A DNA stretch of 64,000 nt from an uncultured Sphingomonadaceae bacterium (GTDB lineage Bacteria > Pseudomonadota > Alphaproteobacteria > Sphingomonadales > Sphingomonadaceae), in the NCBI GenBank assembly GCA_947499975.1, contig CANMQE010000001.1, forward strand, positions 372,001-436,000. The letters are read 5' to 3'. Below the pieces are notes generated by a model, which was given only the letters and a program-made list of their open reading frames with translations, had not been told where the DNA came from and made no database searches. Shown in pieces: positions 1-7,786 of this stretch (position 1 is the stretch's first letter; each line of letters opens with the position of its first letter). Both the position numbers and the translations under genes were made by a program.

Positions 1-948
1 GCGTTGCCCAGCGATGTAGCGCAGGGCATCGCCAATCCCGGTAGTGAACTCGTCCCCTATGCAGAAGACAGCGACTTTGCGGGCAATTTCGAGGCTGTGC
101 GCCGCCTTGGAGGCATCCGCGGTGACAGCCTGACGAACGCACAGCAAAGCTTCGACCAGCAGACCAACGAGCCTGTCGTCTCCATCACGTTCGATGCACA
201 GGGCGGGGCACGCTTCGCCCAGCTTTCGACTGAGAATGTGGGCCGCCGTTTTGCCATCATCCTGGATGACGAAGTCATCTCGGCACCCAATTTCAACGAG
301 CCGATCCTTTCGGGAAGCGCGCAGATTTCGGGCGGCTTCACCGTCGAATCCGCCAATGCGCTGGCGATCTCGCTGCGTTCCGGCGCACTACCGGTGGATC
401 TGACCATCATCGAGGAACGCACCGTGGGGCCGGACCTTGGCCGCGACTCCATCGTGGCGGGCGCGATTGCCATGGGCATCGGCTCCTTGATGGTGATTGT
501 CGTGATGATCGCCACCTATGGCCGCTTCGGCGTCTATGCGACGATCGCCCTCGCTCTGAACGTGCTGATGGTGCTGGGCGTGATGGCGTTCATGAACACC
601 ACGCTGACCTTGCCGGGTATCGCCGGTTTCGTGCTGACGATCGGCGCAGCGGTGGACGCCAACGTGCTGATCAACGAGCGTATCCGGGAGGAGCGCAAAC
701 GTGGCAGGCGCGTAGTGGCGGCGGTGGAAACTGGCTACAAGGAAGCCAGCCGCGCCATTTATGACGCCAACGTCACCAACTTCATCGCCGGTGTGCTGCT
801 GTTCCTGTTCGGCAGCGGACCCATCCGCGGCTTTGCCGTGGTTCTCATCATCGGCCTGTTTACCTCGGTTTTCACCGCGGTCACTCTCACCCGCATGTGG
901 GTCGCCGGTTGGCTGCGCAACAAGCGCCCCAGCGAAATCCACGTGTAA
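1..948 (+). CDS. secD: Protein translocase subunit SecD, C-terminal part (5' end outside window)
   Basis: The reading frame is open from base 1, so this is the last ~315 residues of a protein usually 500-600 long. SecD works with SecF in the inner membrane and uses the proton gradient to complete export through SecYEG. Visible here are the end of the periplasmic P1 region and the C-terminal membrane block: about five hydrophobic segments starting near residue 152, with the RND-type signature GAAVDANVLINERIREE near residue 211 whose Asp is the conserved proton-relay residue. It ends in a basic tail. The secF start follows 15 nt later behind AGGGGAGG, so the two are cotranscribed. Identification is secure; only the N-terminus is missing. 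Confidence 0.97.
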   Translation, partial: ALPSDVAQGIANPGSELVPYAEDSDFAGNFEAVRRLGGIRGDSLTNAQQSFDQQTNEPVVSITFDAQGGARFAQLSTENVGRRFAIILDDEVISAPNFNEPILSGSAQISGGFTVESANALAISLRSGALPVDLTIIEERTVGPDLGRDSIVAGAIAMGIGSLMVIVVMIATYGRFGVYATIALALNVLMVLGVMAFMNTTLTLPGIAGFVLTIGAAVDANVLINERIREERKRGRRVVAAVETGYKEASRAIYDANVTNFIAGVLLFLFGSGPIRGFAVVLIIGLFTSVFTAVTLTRMWVAGWLRNKRPSEIHV

Positions 949-963
949 GGGGAGGAAGACATC

Positions 964-1941
964 ATGAAACTGCTCAAACTCGTTCCCGACGACACGAACA
1001 TCAAGTTCCTGAAGTGGCGCATTCCCTTCTATGTCGTCAGCGTGCTGCTGATCGCCGCAAGCTGGGCGCTGGTGCTGACGAAGGGCCTGAACTACGGCGT
1101 GGATTTTGCCGGCGGTCAGGAAATCACCGGCACCTTCCTGGAAGAACAGGATGCCCCCATCGGCGAATTGCGCGATACCGTGGGCACGCTGGGGCTGGGC
1201 GATCCCGTCATCCAGCGCTTCGGCGAGGCGAACCAGGTTTCCATCCGCGTCCGCCTGCCTGAAAGTGCGGAAGGCGATCCGGCAGCGGCAAACCGCATCT
1301 CGACGCAGATTATCGACACGGTAACGGCCGAACATCCCGACTTCCGCGTGGATTCTAACAACACCGTGTCCGGCAAAGTCTCAGGCGAATTCCGCGCCAC
1401 GGCCCTGCAGGCTCTACTATTCGCCATGGTGGCCATTGCTGCCTACATCTGGATCCGCTTCGAATGGCAATTCGGCGTGGGCGCATTGTTCGCCCTGTTC
1501 CATGACGTTTCACTGACGCTGGGTATGTTCGCCCTGTTCCAGATGGAATTCAGCCTGCAGATCATCGCCGCAATCCTGGCGATCATCGGTTACTCGCTGA
1601 ACGATACCATCGTCGTGTATGACCGTATCCGCGAGAACCTGAAGAAGTATCGCAGGATGCACCTGCCCGAACTGCTGGATCTTTCGGTGAACGAGACGCT
1701 GGCCCGTACCGTGATGACCAGCCTTACGTTGCTCATCGCGCTGCTGCCGCTGCTGCTTTTCGGCCCCGCCAGCCTCTTCGGCATGGTTGCCGCCATCGTG
1801 CTGGGCGTGTTTGTCGGCACCTATTCGTCGGTGTACATGGCCGCGCCCATCCTGATCTGGCTGGGTGTCGACAGCAACAGCTTCGTGCCGGAAGAAAGCG
1901 TCGCCGATCGGCAGGACAAGAAGGCGCGCGGAGAGATCTAG
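964..1941 (+). CDS. secF: Protein translocase subunit SecF
   Basis: This is a 325-residue inner-membrane partner of SecD. The first membrane segment lies near residues 20-40 and is followed by the conserved NYGVDFAGG signature (about 47-55). A periplasmic loop separates it from a C-terminal block of five membrane segments carrying GYSLNDTIVVYDRIREN (about 212-228), the SecF counterpart of the SecD proton-relay motif. The ATG has a strong AGGGGAGG Shine-Dalgarno sequence in the short gap after secD. The 3' end overlaps the stop of the convergent glycosyltransferase by 4 nt, so there is no room for a separate terminator between them. Confidence 0.97.
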   Translation: MKLLKLVPDDTNIKFLKWRIPFYVVSVLLIAASWALVLTKGLNYGVDFAGGQEITGTFLEEQDAPIGELRDTVGTLGLGDPVIQRFGEANQVSIRVRLPESAEGDPAAANRISTQIIDTVTAEHPDFRVDSNNTVSGKVSGEFRATALQALLFAMVAIAAYIWIRFEWQFGVGALFALFHDVSLTLGMFALFQMEFSLQIIAAILAIIGYSLNDTIVVYDRIRENLKKYRRMHLPELLDLSVNETLARTVMTSLTLLIALLPLLLFGPASLFGMVAAIVLGVFVGTYSSVYMAAPILIWLGVDSNSFVPEESVADRQDKKARGEI

Positions 1942-3116
1942 CCGATCAGTTTCTTGTAGAAGGCGGCCAATGCTTCGGCGTTGGCTTCCCAACTGAACCT
2001 TTCGGCTGTGCGCGCCACATTATCGGGCGCGTATTGCGCTTCCAGAATCTCTCTCACGCCGACGGCGATCGCATCGCTATTGCGTGCCACGATCCGTCCG
2101 GCCTGCGGCATGGAGACGAGTTCGCGCGCGCCGCCTGCGTCGCTGATCACCAGCGGCGTGCCGCAGGCGAGCGCCTCCACCCAGGCGTTGGCCAGACCTT
2201 CGCTGGAGGAGGGCATCACCACCGCATCGGCGGCAGATAGCACGACCGGCAATTGCTCGTGATCCATGCTGCCCAGAAAATGCACGCGGTCTGACACGCC
2301 AAGCGAACCGGCCAGCGCGGCCGACGATGCGCGATCCGGTCCGGTGCCCACCAGCGCCAGTTGCGCATCGGGCAGGCGGGCAAGGGCTTCGATGACAAGA
2401 GCCTGTCCCTTGCGGGGGATCAGGGCGCCCACAGTCGCCAGCAGGTGATCGCCTTGCGTCAGCTGGATGCCCTGCAATTGGGCCAGACGCGCCCGACTTT
2501 CGCGGCGGTCCAGCGGACGGAAGAGCGATCTGTCGAGACCGGTATAATGCACCGTTATCCTCTCGCCCGGCAGGCCGAGGGCCAGCATGTCCTGCTTCAT
2601 CGCCTCGCTGACGGCCAGCAACCCGGAGGCCTGGGCAGCGGCGGCGCGCATCTTCCTCAGTGCATAATCCTTGCCGCCCCAGTACTGGATATCCGCGCCG
2701 CGCGCCTTGATGCTGAGGGGCAGGCGAAGGTCTTGGGCAATCCGCGCGGCGGCGGGGCCATCGGGATAAAAGAATTGCGCATCGACAATGTCGAACGGCG
2801 CGCGCTCATGCAATTCGCGGACGAGGGGGCGGATGGCCCGTGCGATCATCGCCGGGTTAACCGGCCCTCCTATCGCCGGGATCAGGGGGAAGCGCTTGCG
2901 ATGGACCGCGACGCCTCCTTCAGTGCCCGAAACGGCAGCGGCGGCCAGCGCCTTGTATCTGCCGAACGCAAGAGGCGGCACACCGATGGGGTTGATGACG
3001 GTGACGTCCCACCCATCGCGCGCGGCCAGCGCCTCCATCTGCCGCGCCACGAACGTGCCGAAGCGCGGCGTATGCGCATTGGGATAAAGCGTGGCAATGG
3101 AGAGGATGCGGGGCAC
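1938..3116 (-). CDS. Glycosyltransferase family 4 (GT-B fold)
   Basis: A 392-residue GT-B glycosyltransferase. The N-terminal half has the Rossmann-like acceptor domain, with a glycine-rich start and the FGTFVARQ segment. The C-terminal half is a glycosyl transferases group 1 domain with GALIPRKGQ (about residue 228) and the EX7E nucleotide-sugar motif in SEGLANAWVEAL. No signal peptide is visible, so it probably acts at the cytoplasmic face. The acceptor and sugar cannot be read from the sequence; exopolysaccharide or glycolipid synthesis would fit the family. It is preceded on the same strand, 14 nt away, by the XRE regulator gene, so the two may form a transcription unit. Confidence 0.88.
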   Translation of the reverse strand: MPRILSIATLYPNAHTPRFGTFVARQMEALAARDGWDVTVINPIGVPPLAFGRYKALAAAAVSGTEGGVAVHRKRFPLIPAIGGPVNPAMIARAIRPLVRELHERAPFDIVDAQFFYPDGPAAARIAQDLRLPLSIKARGADIQYWGGKDYALRKMRAAAAQASGLLAVSEAMKQDMLALGLPGERITVHYTGLDRSLFRPLDRRESRARLAQLQGIQLTQGDHLLATVGALIPRKGQALVIEALARLPDAQLALVGTGPDRASSAALAGSLGVSDRVHFLGSMDHEQLPVVLSAADAVVMPSSSEGLANAWVEALACGTPLVISDAGGARELVSMPQAGRIVARNSDAIAVGVREILEAQYAPDNVARTAERFSWEANAEALAAFYKKLIG

Positions 3117-3130
3117 GGCTGCAGCGCGAA

Positions 3131-3703
3131 CTAGAGCTTGCGTACCAGCATTTCGGCCACGGCCAACCAGGCCGGGTTATCGATCACGATCTGGCGCTGT
3201 CCTATGCCGGGTGGCAGCAGGCCGACCATCGTTCCCTGCCGATCTATCAACCGGCCAAAAGCGAAGCGCCCGCCGGAGCGCGGGGCCAGCACGTCGCGGT
3301 TGATCAGGTTTGCGGTATTCTCCGGCGGCACCTGTTGCATCCACAACTGGTCTCCGCTGCGATATTCGCCCTGGCTGGTCTCGATGGAGAGGCAGACAAG
3401 CGCCCCGCCATCCACCAGTTCGGTAGGCAATATGGCATCGCGTGGTGCGGTAAGGCTTTCGGCGCCAGCTTCGGTAAGCCGTGCAATAATCTGGGGCTGC
3501 TGCTGCGCATCGCCTTTCACCAATGTTTCCGGATCGACGCCCAAAGCCTCGCCAATACGGTTCATCCATGCGAGCGACAGGTTGCGCATACCGGTTTCCA
3601 GACGTCCGATAGTCTGCGCGGTGGTGGCGGGGGTGCAGGCTGCGGCCACTTCCGCCAGCGTCATGTTCTTCTGCTTTCGAATATCACGAATGCGGTTAAT
3701 CAT
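3131..3703 (-). CDS. XRE-family transcriptional regulator with S24/CI-like C-terminal region
   Basis: A 190-residue protein with an N-terminal helix-turn-helix (about residues 1-60, including MTLAEVAAACTPATTAQTIGRLE) and a C-terminal half of beta-rich segments (GEYRSGDQLWMQQ, FAFGRLIDRQGTMVGLLPPG) resembling the sensor/dimerisation part of CI/S24-type repressors. I do not see a clear autocleavage Ala-Gly plus Ser/Lys set, so self-cleavage is not claimed. It diverges from the DUF6456 gene, and the shared upstream region holds a near-perfect 16-bp palindrome (3721-3736), a plausible autoregulatory operator. The target genes are unknown. Confidence 0.8.
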   Translation of the reverse strand: MINRIRDIRKQKNMTLAEVAAACTPATTAQTIGRLETGMRNLSLAWMNRIGEALGVDPETLVKGDAQQQPQIIARLTEAGAESLTAPRDAILPTELVDGGALVCLSIETSQGEYRSGDQLWMQQVPPENTANLINRDVLAPRSGGRFAFGRLIDRQGTMVGLLPPGIGQRQIVIDNPAWLAVAEMLVRKL

Positions 3704-3720
3704 CGAACGCTCTCCCGAAA

Positions 3721-3736
3721 TAACCCATATGGTTTA
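3721..3736. promoter_or_regulatory. 16-bp near-perfect palindrome, candidate operator of the XRE regulator
   Basis: TAACCCATATGGTTTA is symmetric apart from one mismatched pair, with CCATATGG at its centre. It lies 17 nt upstream of the XRE regulator start (3703) and 70 nt upstream of the DUF6456 start (3807). Dyads in such divergent regions are typical XRE-family binding sites. Binding is inferred, not shown. Confidence 0.45.
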
Positions 3737-3806
3737 GAATATTCCTTTCCTACACCTGATTCGTTTTTGCAAGGTGCGATTTTTCGAGAGGGGAAGGGAA
3801 TTACGC

Positions 3807-4283
3807 ATGAACAATCGCAAGCTGGTGGAGCGGGAACTGACCGAGGAAGGCCCTCGGCGACGGGGCGGGCCGAACCGCAAGCGGCAAAGCGTCACGGTGA
3901 ACGTGGCGGAAAGCCCCCTGGGCTGGCTGCATGCGCACGGCCATATCGATACGCGGCTGTTCGATGCAGGCGAACGTCTGCGTGCAGATTACGAGCGCGC
4001 GCAGCTTGGCGCGAACGTTACCATGCGTTGGGATCCGGTGCGCGTGAAAGGTACAGGAGAGCAGGGCTTGAACCAGACCGAACGCCAGATCGCCGCCCGC
4101 GCGCGTTTCGACGGCGCCTTGCGCGAAGCAGGGCGAGGGCTGGAAGACATTCTCTGGCGCGTGGTGTGCGCTGGCGAGACCCTGCCGGTAGCGGAAAAGG
4201 CGCTGGCGTGGCCCGCGCGCAGTGGGAAGCTGGTGCTGAAGCTGGCGCTGGACCGCGTGGCCGATTATTACCGCATCAATTAG
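3807..4283 (+). CDS. DUF6456 domain protein
   Basis: A 158-residue protein of the alphaproteobacterial DUF6456 type. The recognisable core is ESPLGWLHAHGHIDTRLFDAG followed by GERLRADYERAQLG and a WDPVRV segment. The C-terminal two thirds are helical and end in a short region around VLKLALDRVADYY. The ATG at 3807 is preferred over an upstream in-frame ATG at 3774 because GGGAAGGGAA sits just in front of it. The N-terminus is very basic (GPRRRGGPNRKR), compatible with nucleic-acid binding. Some family members carry a helix-turn-helix and are annotated as DNA-binding, but no function is established here. It is convergent with the acidic protein gene, and the stops overlap by 4 nt. Confidence 0.8.
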   Translation: MNNRKLVERELTEEGPRRRGGPNRKRQSVTVNVAESPLGWLHAHGHIDTRLFDAGERLRADYERAQLGANVTMRWDPVRVKGTGEQGLNQTERQIAARARFDGALREAGRGLEDILWRVVCAGETLPVAEKALAWPARSGKLVLKLALDRVADYYRIN

Positions 4284-5767
4284 CTGAAGAGGCCCTTCAG
4301 CCAGACGGCGAACCGGCCGAAAATCGAAGGCTGGTTCGCCTCCGCTTCCAGCGCGCGCTGCTCGTCCTGCCGCTCCTTCAGCAACTTCGCCCGCAGCGAA
4401 TTGCTTTCACCCTCGGCCAGAGCGTGGATCGTGCGCGCGCGCGGATTATTAGCATACATGAAGGCATAGCCGTCCACGGGCTCGTCATCCACCTCGGTAT
4501 ACTGGCCGTGCTCTTCCTGCTCCTGCTCAGGCTCGGCCTGCTCCTCCGCATCGTATTCCTGTGTCGGCTCCGGCTGGAGTGCGGCCTCGTCCTCGTAAGA
4601 CCATTCGAAGCGATCTTCGCGCGGCTCGTCGGCTGCGGTTTCCGCGGTTTGGAATTCGATGGGCTGCTGGGGGAAGGCGGGGCCTTCTTGGCGCCAGGAA
4701 TCGACCACGAGGTCTTCCTGCGGGGCTGGTTCCGGCAGCGGATCGGGCGATGCGATCAGCTGTTCTGCGGGATCTGACCAGCTGACCGGAACGGTGGGGA
4801 AATCGAGGAAAGGCTCTTCTCCGAACGCGGGTTTGTGCGCCGGTTCTGCAACGGCACCGTGCACCGGCGTTTCGCCGTGTTCCTCAACTCCATCTGTCTC
4901 CGATGTAGCAAGATCTGGGATTACCGGTTCCACGTCCTGCGTCAGTTCCATCGCAGGTTCCGGCTCCGGCTCGGGCAGCGGATTGACGGGGAGGTCGCCG
5001 AGGGAATGCAGGTTTTCCGCCCGATCTTCCGCCAGATCCTCCTTGCCGCAATTGCGAGGATAGTCGTGCGCATCGCCGAGAGGTGCTGCGTTAGCCTCGA
5101 AAGTCCGGGAGACTGCATCGGCAGCAGCTTCCGGCACTGGCAATTTCTCGTCGGCCAGGGTTTCCGTCTCGTCTTCAGCGACATCTTCGCACGCTTCTGA
5201 AGCGGTGAGGTCCGGCATCTCGACAGGCTGGGGCTTGTCCTCGTCCGGCATGCCCAATGCTTCTGCGGCGAGGCGGTCTGCCTCGTCCTGTGCAGCGATC
5301 TCTTCTTCCGAGCGAAGTGGCAGGCTGGGGAATATTCGGCTGTCGAGATCCAGCCCTTCCAGTTGTGCAGCGATGGCGGCCTCGTCGGCTTCGTCCATGG
5401 CGGGGCGCGATTTCGTCATGCGCAGCACATCTTCTGCAGACGGAATTTCAACATCGTCGATCGCGTCGATGTCGCCGCCATCCAGGGGATCGCCATCGTC
5501 GTCGTCCATGGGCGCCAGACCGAGGAGAGGAGCGGGGCGTTCGGGGCGTTCCACGTTTTCGCCCAGCAATTCTGCCGAGGCTTCCTGGAACATCATGTGG
5601 GCCTTTTCCAGTTCCTCGGGATCGAGCACCAGAACCGGCTTCTTCTTGAGTTTCCTGGGCGCGCCAATTGCGGCGAGACTGCCGAAGGCAGGCCCATCGG
5701 CACCCGTCGCTGACGCGGGTATGGCCGGATCATCGGCACGCAAAGCAGAGCTGGTCGCATTCCCCAT
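4280..5767 (-). CDS. Unrecognised acidic, probably disordered 495-residue protein
   Basis: I do not recognise a family. Three zones are visible. A short basic/hydrophobic N-terminal module (about 38-70) contains KLKKKPVLVLDPEELEKAH and a helix. A central ~370-residue stretch is very rich in Glu, Asp, Pro and Ala with EPEPEPEP-type repeats and few hydrophobic residues, as expected for intrinsic disorder. The conserved-looking C-terminus (about 425-495) has YAFMYANNPRARTIHAL, a charged coiled-coil-like helix and a terminal amphipathic helix (FGRFAVWLKGLF). There is no signal peptide or true membrane span. The layout suggests two folded or binding ends joined by an acidic linker, perhaps a scaffold with membrane-touching C-terminus. 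It is monocistronic, with an inverted repeat 48-65 nt upstream. Confidence 0.7.
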   Translation of the reverse strand: MGNATSSALRADDPAIPASATGADGPAFGSLAAIGAPRKLKKKPVLVLDPEELEKAHMMFQEASAELLGENVERPERPAPLLGLAPMDDDDGDPLDGGDIDAIDDVEIPSAEDVLRMTKSRPAMDEADEAAIAAQLEGLDLDSRIFPSLPLRSEEEIAAQDEADRLAAEALGMPDEDKPQPVEMPDLTASEACEDVAEDETETLADEKLPVPEAAADAVSRTFEANAAPLGDAHDYPRNCGKEDLAEDRAENLHSLGDLPVNPLPEPEPEPAMELTQDVEPVIPDLATSETDGVEEHGETPVHGAVAEPAHKPAFGEEPFLDFPTVPVSWSDPAEQLIASPDPLPEPAPQEDLVVDSWRQEGPAFPQQPIEFQTAETAADEPREDRFEWSYEDEAALQPEPTQEYDAEEQAEPEQEQEEHGQYTEVDDEPVDGYAFMYANNPRARTIHALAEGESNSLRAKLLKERQDEQRALEAEANQPSIFGRFAVWLKGLFS

Positions 5768-5814
5768 AACGACTTCTTTTCACAAGGTTTGGTGCAAACG
5801 ATGTGAGCATACGT

Positions 5815-5832
5815 GGTTAACGGGAATTAACC
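5815..5832. promoter_or_regulatory. Inverted repeat GGTTAA-N6-TTAACC upstream of the acidic-protein gene
   Basis: Perfect 6-bp arms with a 6-nt spacer lie 48-65 nt upstream of the start at 5767, in the 80-nt gap after uup. TTAACC half-sites resemble CtrA boxes, but CtrA normally uses a TTAA-N7-TTAA arrangement, so the fit is imperfect. It could also be a different dyad operator. Confidence 0.35.
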
Positions 5833-5847
5833 TCTCGGCGGTTCGGA

Positions 5848-7665
5848 TCAGCCTTCCACCAAAGCGGCCAGATCCAGCCAGCGTTCTTCGGCCTCGTCCT
5901 TCTCCGTCCGCGCCAGTTCCAGTGACTTGCTGATGCGGGCGAACTTGCCCGGATCCTGGGCATAGAGATCAGGGTCCGCCAACGCGGCCTCGCCCTTCGC
6001 GATCAGTGCTTCCAGCTCCTCCACGCGGGCAGGCAGCAGTTCGTAATCGCGCTGATCCTTGTAGGAGAGCTTGGCCGGATTGCTGGGCGGCGGGGGCGGT
6101 GGGGGCGCAGTGGTTTCACCAGCATCTCCAGTGTCGCCGCGATTCTTTTTCGCGGGGCGCTTCTTTCGCTTGGCTTCCCAATCCTCATAGCCGCCCGCAA
6201 CGATATCCACCGAGCCGCTGCCATCGAGGCCAAGCGTCACCGTTACCGTGCGATCCAGAAAATCGCGATCATGGCTGACGATCAGCACCGTGCCTTCGTA
6301 ATCGGCGATCACTTCCTGCAGCAGATCCAGCGTTTCCAGGTCGAGGTCGTTGGTCGGCTCGTCCAGCACCAGCAGGTTCGATGTGCGGGAAAACTCGCGC
6401 GCCAGTAGCAGGCGGCTGCGCTCCCCGCCGGAGAATGTGCCGATCTTCGCATCCACCAGCGAGGGATCGAAGAGGAAGTCCTTCATATACGCCTGCACGT
6501 GCTTGCGTTGCCCGCGCACATCGATCCAGTCGCCGCCCTCGGCCAGCACGTCGCGCACCGTCATTTCAGGTTTCAGCAGGGCGCGCTGCTGATCGATCAT
6601 CACGCCTTCCAGCGTGTTTGCGTGGGTAACGGTGCCGGTGTCCGGTTCCAGCTCCTTCGTCAGCATCTTCAACAGCGTGGTCTTGCCCGCGCCATTTGCG
6701 CCTACGATGCCGATCCTATCGCCGCGCTGGATACGCAGGGAGAACGGCTTGATTATCTCGCGGCCATCGTAGGTCTTGGAAATTTCCTCCGCCACGATCA
6801 CGGATTTCGATTTAAAGTCGGAATCGCTCGCCAGTTTCAGCTTGGCGGTGCCGCCGGGGGTGATCATGGCGGAACGCGCCGCGCGCATTTCCCACAATTT
6901 CTCCAGCCGGCCCATGTTGCGTTTTCGCCGCGCGGTAACGCCGCGCTCCAGCCAGTGTGCCTCTATCTTCAGCTTCGCGTCCATCTTTTCCGCGGCGCGT
7001 GCTTCCTCGGCATAGACCTGCTCTTCCCAAGCCTCATACCCGCCAAAGCCCACGTCCTTGCGGCGCAATGCCCCGCGATCGAGCCACAGGGTGGAGCGGG
7101 TCAGCCGCTTCAGGAAGGTGCGGTCATGGCTGATGACGATGAAGGCGCCCTTGTATCGTGTCAGCCAGCTTTCCAGCCAGTCGATCGCTGCCAGGTCCAG
7201 GTGGTTGGTCGGTTCGTCCAGCAGCAGCAGATCGGGCTGCAGGGCCAATGCGCGGGCAATGGCAGCACGGCGGCGTTCGCCTCCGCTTGCACCGGCGGCC
7301 TTCGTTGTCATGTCGATTCCGAGTTGACCGGCAATCGATTCCACCTCGTGCTCTGCCGGAGGGCGATCGCCGGAAAGGGCGAAGTCCATCAGCGTGTCAA
7401 ACTTCGCGAATTCGGGTTCCTGCTCCAGCCACACGATATTCATGTGTGGCTTCACCTTGCGCGTGCCGCGGTCTGCTTCGATGTCGTCGATGATCAGTTT
7501 CAGCAGCGTCGTCTTGCCTGCGCCGTTGCGGCCGATCAGGGCAAACCTGTCGCGCGGGCCGATGTGCAAATCCAACCCGTCTCCATTGGCGGGGTCGCCA
7601 AACAGCCAGCGCCCGCCCTGTTGCAGGCCCAGTCCTTCCCAGCTCAAGATCGGTGGTTCAGCCAT
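5848..7665 (-). CDS. uup: ABC-F ATPase, Uup type
   Basis: A soluble protein with two ABC ATPase cassettes and no membrane domain, 605 residues from the ATG at 7665 (an upstream in-frame ATG at 7710 adds 15 residues with no support). Cassette 1 has GRNGAGKTTLL, the signature ASGGERRR and Walker B LLLDEPTNHLDL. Cassette 2 has GANGAGKTTLL, FSGGERSRLLL and LLVLDEPTNDLDL. After a lysine-rich, polyproline linker, the last ~75 residues form the charged helical C-terminal domain starting KLSYKDQRDYELLP, which is typical of Uup. ABC-F proteins act on the ribosome; Uup is linked to ribosome function and transposon precise-excision phenotypes in E. coli. It appears to be transcribed alone. Confidence 0.92.
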   Translation of the reverse strand: MAEPPILSWEGLGLQQGGRWLFGDPANGDGLDLHIGPRDRFALIGRNGAGKTTLLKLIIDDIEADRGTRKVKPHMNIVWLEQEPEFAKFDTLMDFALSGDRPPAEHEVESIAGQLGIDMTTKAAGASGGERRRAAIARALALQPDLLLLDEPTNHLDLAAIDWLESWLTRYKGAFIVISHDRTFLKRLTRSTLWLDRGALRRKDVGFGGYEAWEEQVYAEEARAAEKMDAKLKIEAHWLERGVTARRKRNMGRLEKLWEMRAARSAMITPGGTAKLKLASDSDFKSKSVIVAEEISKTYDGREIIKPFSLRIQRGDRIGIVGANGAGKTTLLKMLTKELEPDTGTVTHANTLEGVMIDQQRALLKPEMTVRDVLAEGGDWIDVRGQRKHVQAYMKDFLFDPSLVDAKIGTFSGGERSRLLLAREFSRTSNLLVLDEPTNDLDLETLDLLQEVIADYEGTVLIVSHDRDFLDRTVTVTLGLDGSGSVDIVAGGYEDWEAKRKKRPAKKNRGDTGDAGETTAPPPPPPPSNPAKLSYKDQRDYELLPARVEELEALIAKGEAALADPDLYAQDPGKFARISKSLELARTEKDEAEERWLDLAALVEG

Positions 7666-7703
7666 AGCGATGCGCAGGTAGGCGCGCGGAAGGTGACTGG
7701 CAA

Positions 7704-7729
7704 GGAACACCCTCGTTCAGTCCGGCGTT
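7704..7729 (+). promoter_or_regulatory. Candidate EcfG-type general stress promoter of the SIMPL gene
   Basis: GGAAC (7704-7708), a 17-nt spacer and CGTT (7726-7729) match the alphaproteobacterial general-stress sigma factor consensus GGAAC-N16/17-CGTT. The downstream ATG is at 7787 behind CAGGAG, giving a plausible leader of about 50 nt. Recognition by an EcfG sigma factor is inferred from the motif alone. Confidence 0.65.
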
Positions 7730-7786
7730 ATCTGCCGAAATGCATTCACCGGGCCTTGCCATACAGGGCCCTACAGGAGCCGACAC

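Noticed and set aside
3335-4777. 480-codon plus-strand frame across the XRE regulator, DUF6456 gene and acidic-protein gene
   Set aside because: It overlaps three better-supported genes in other frames and has no ribosome site or domain.
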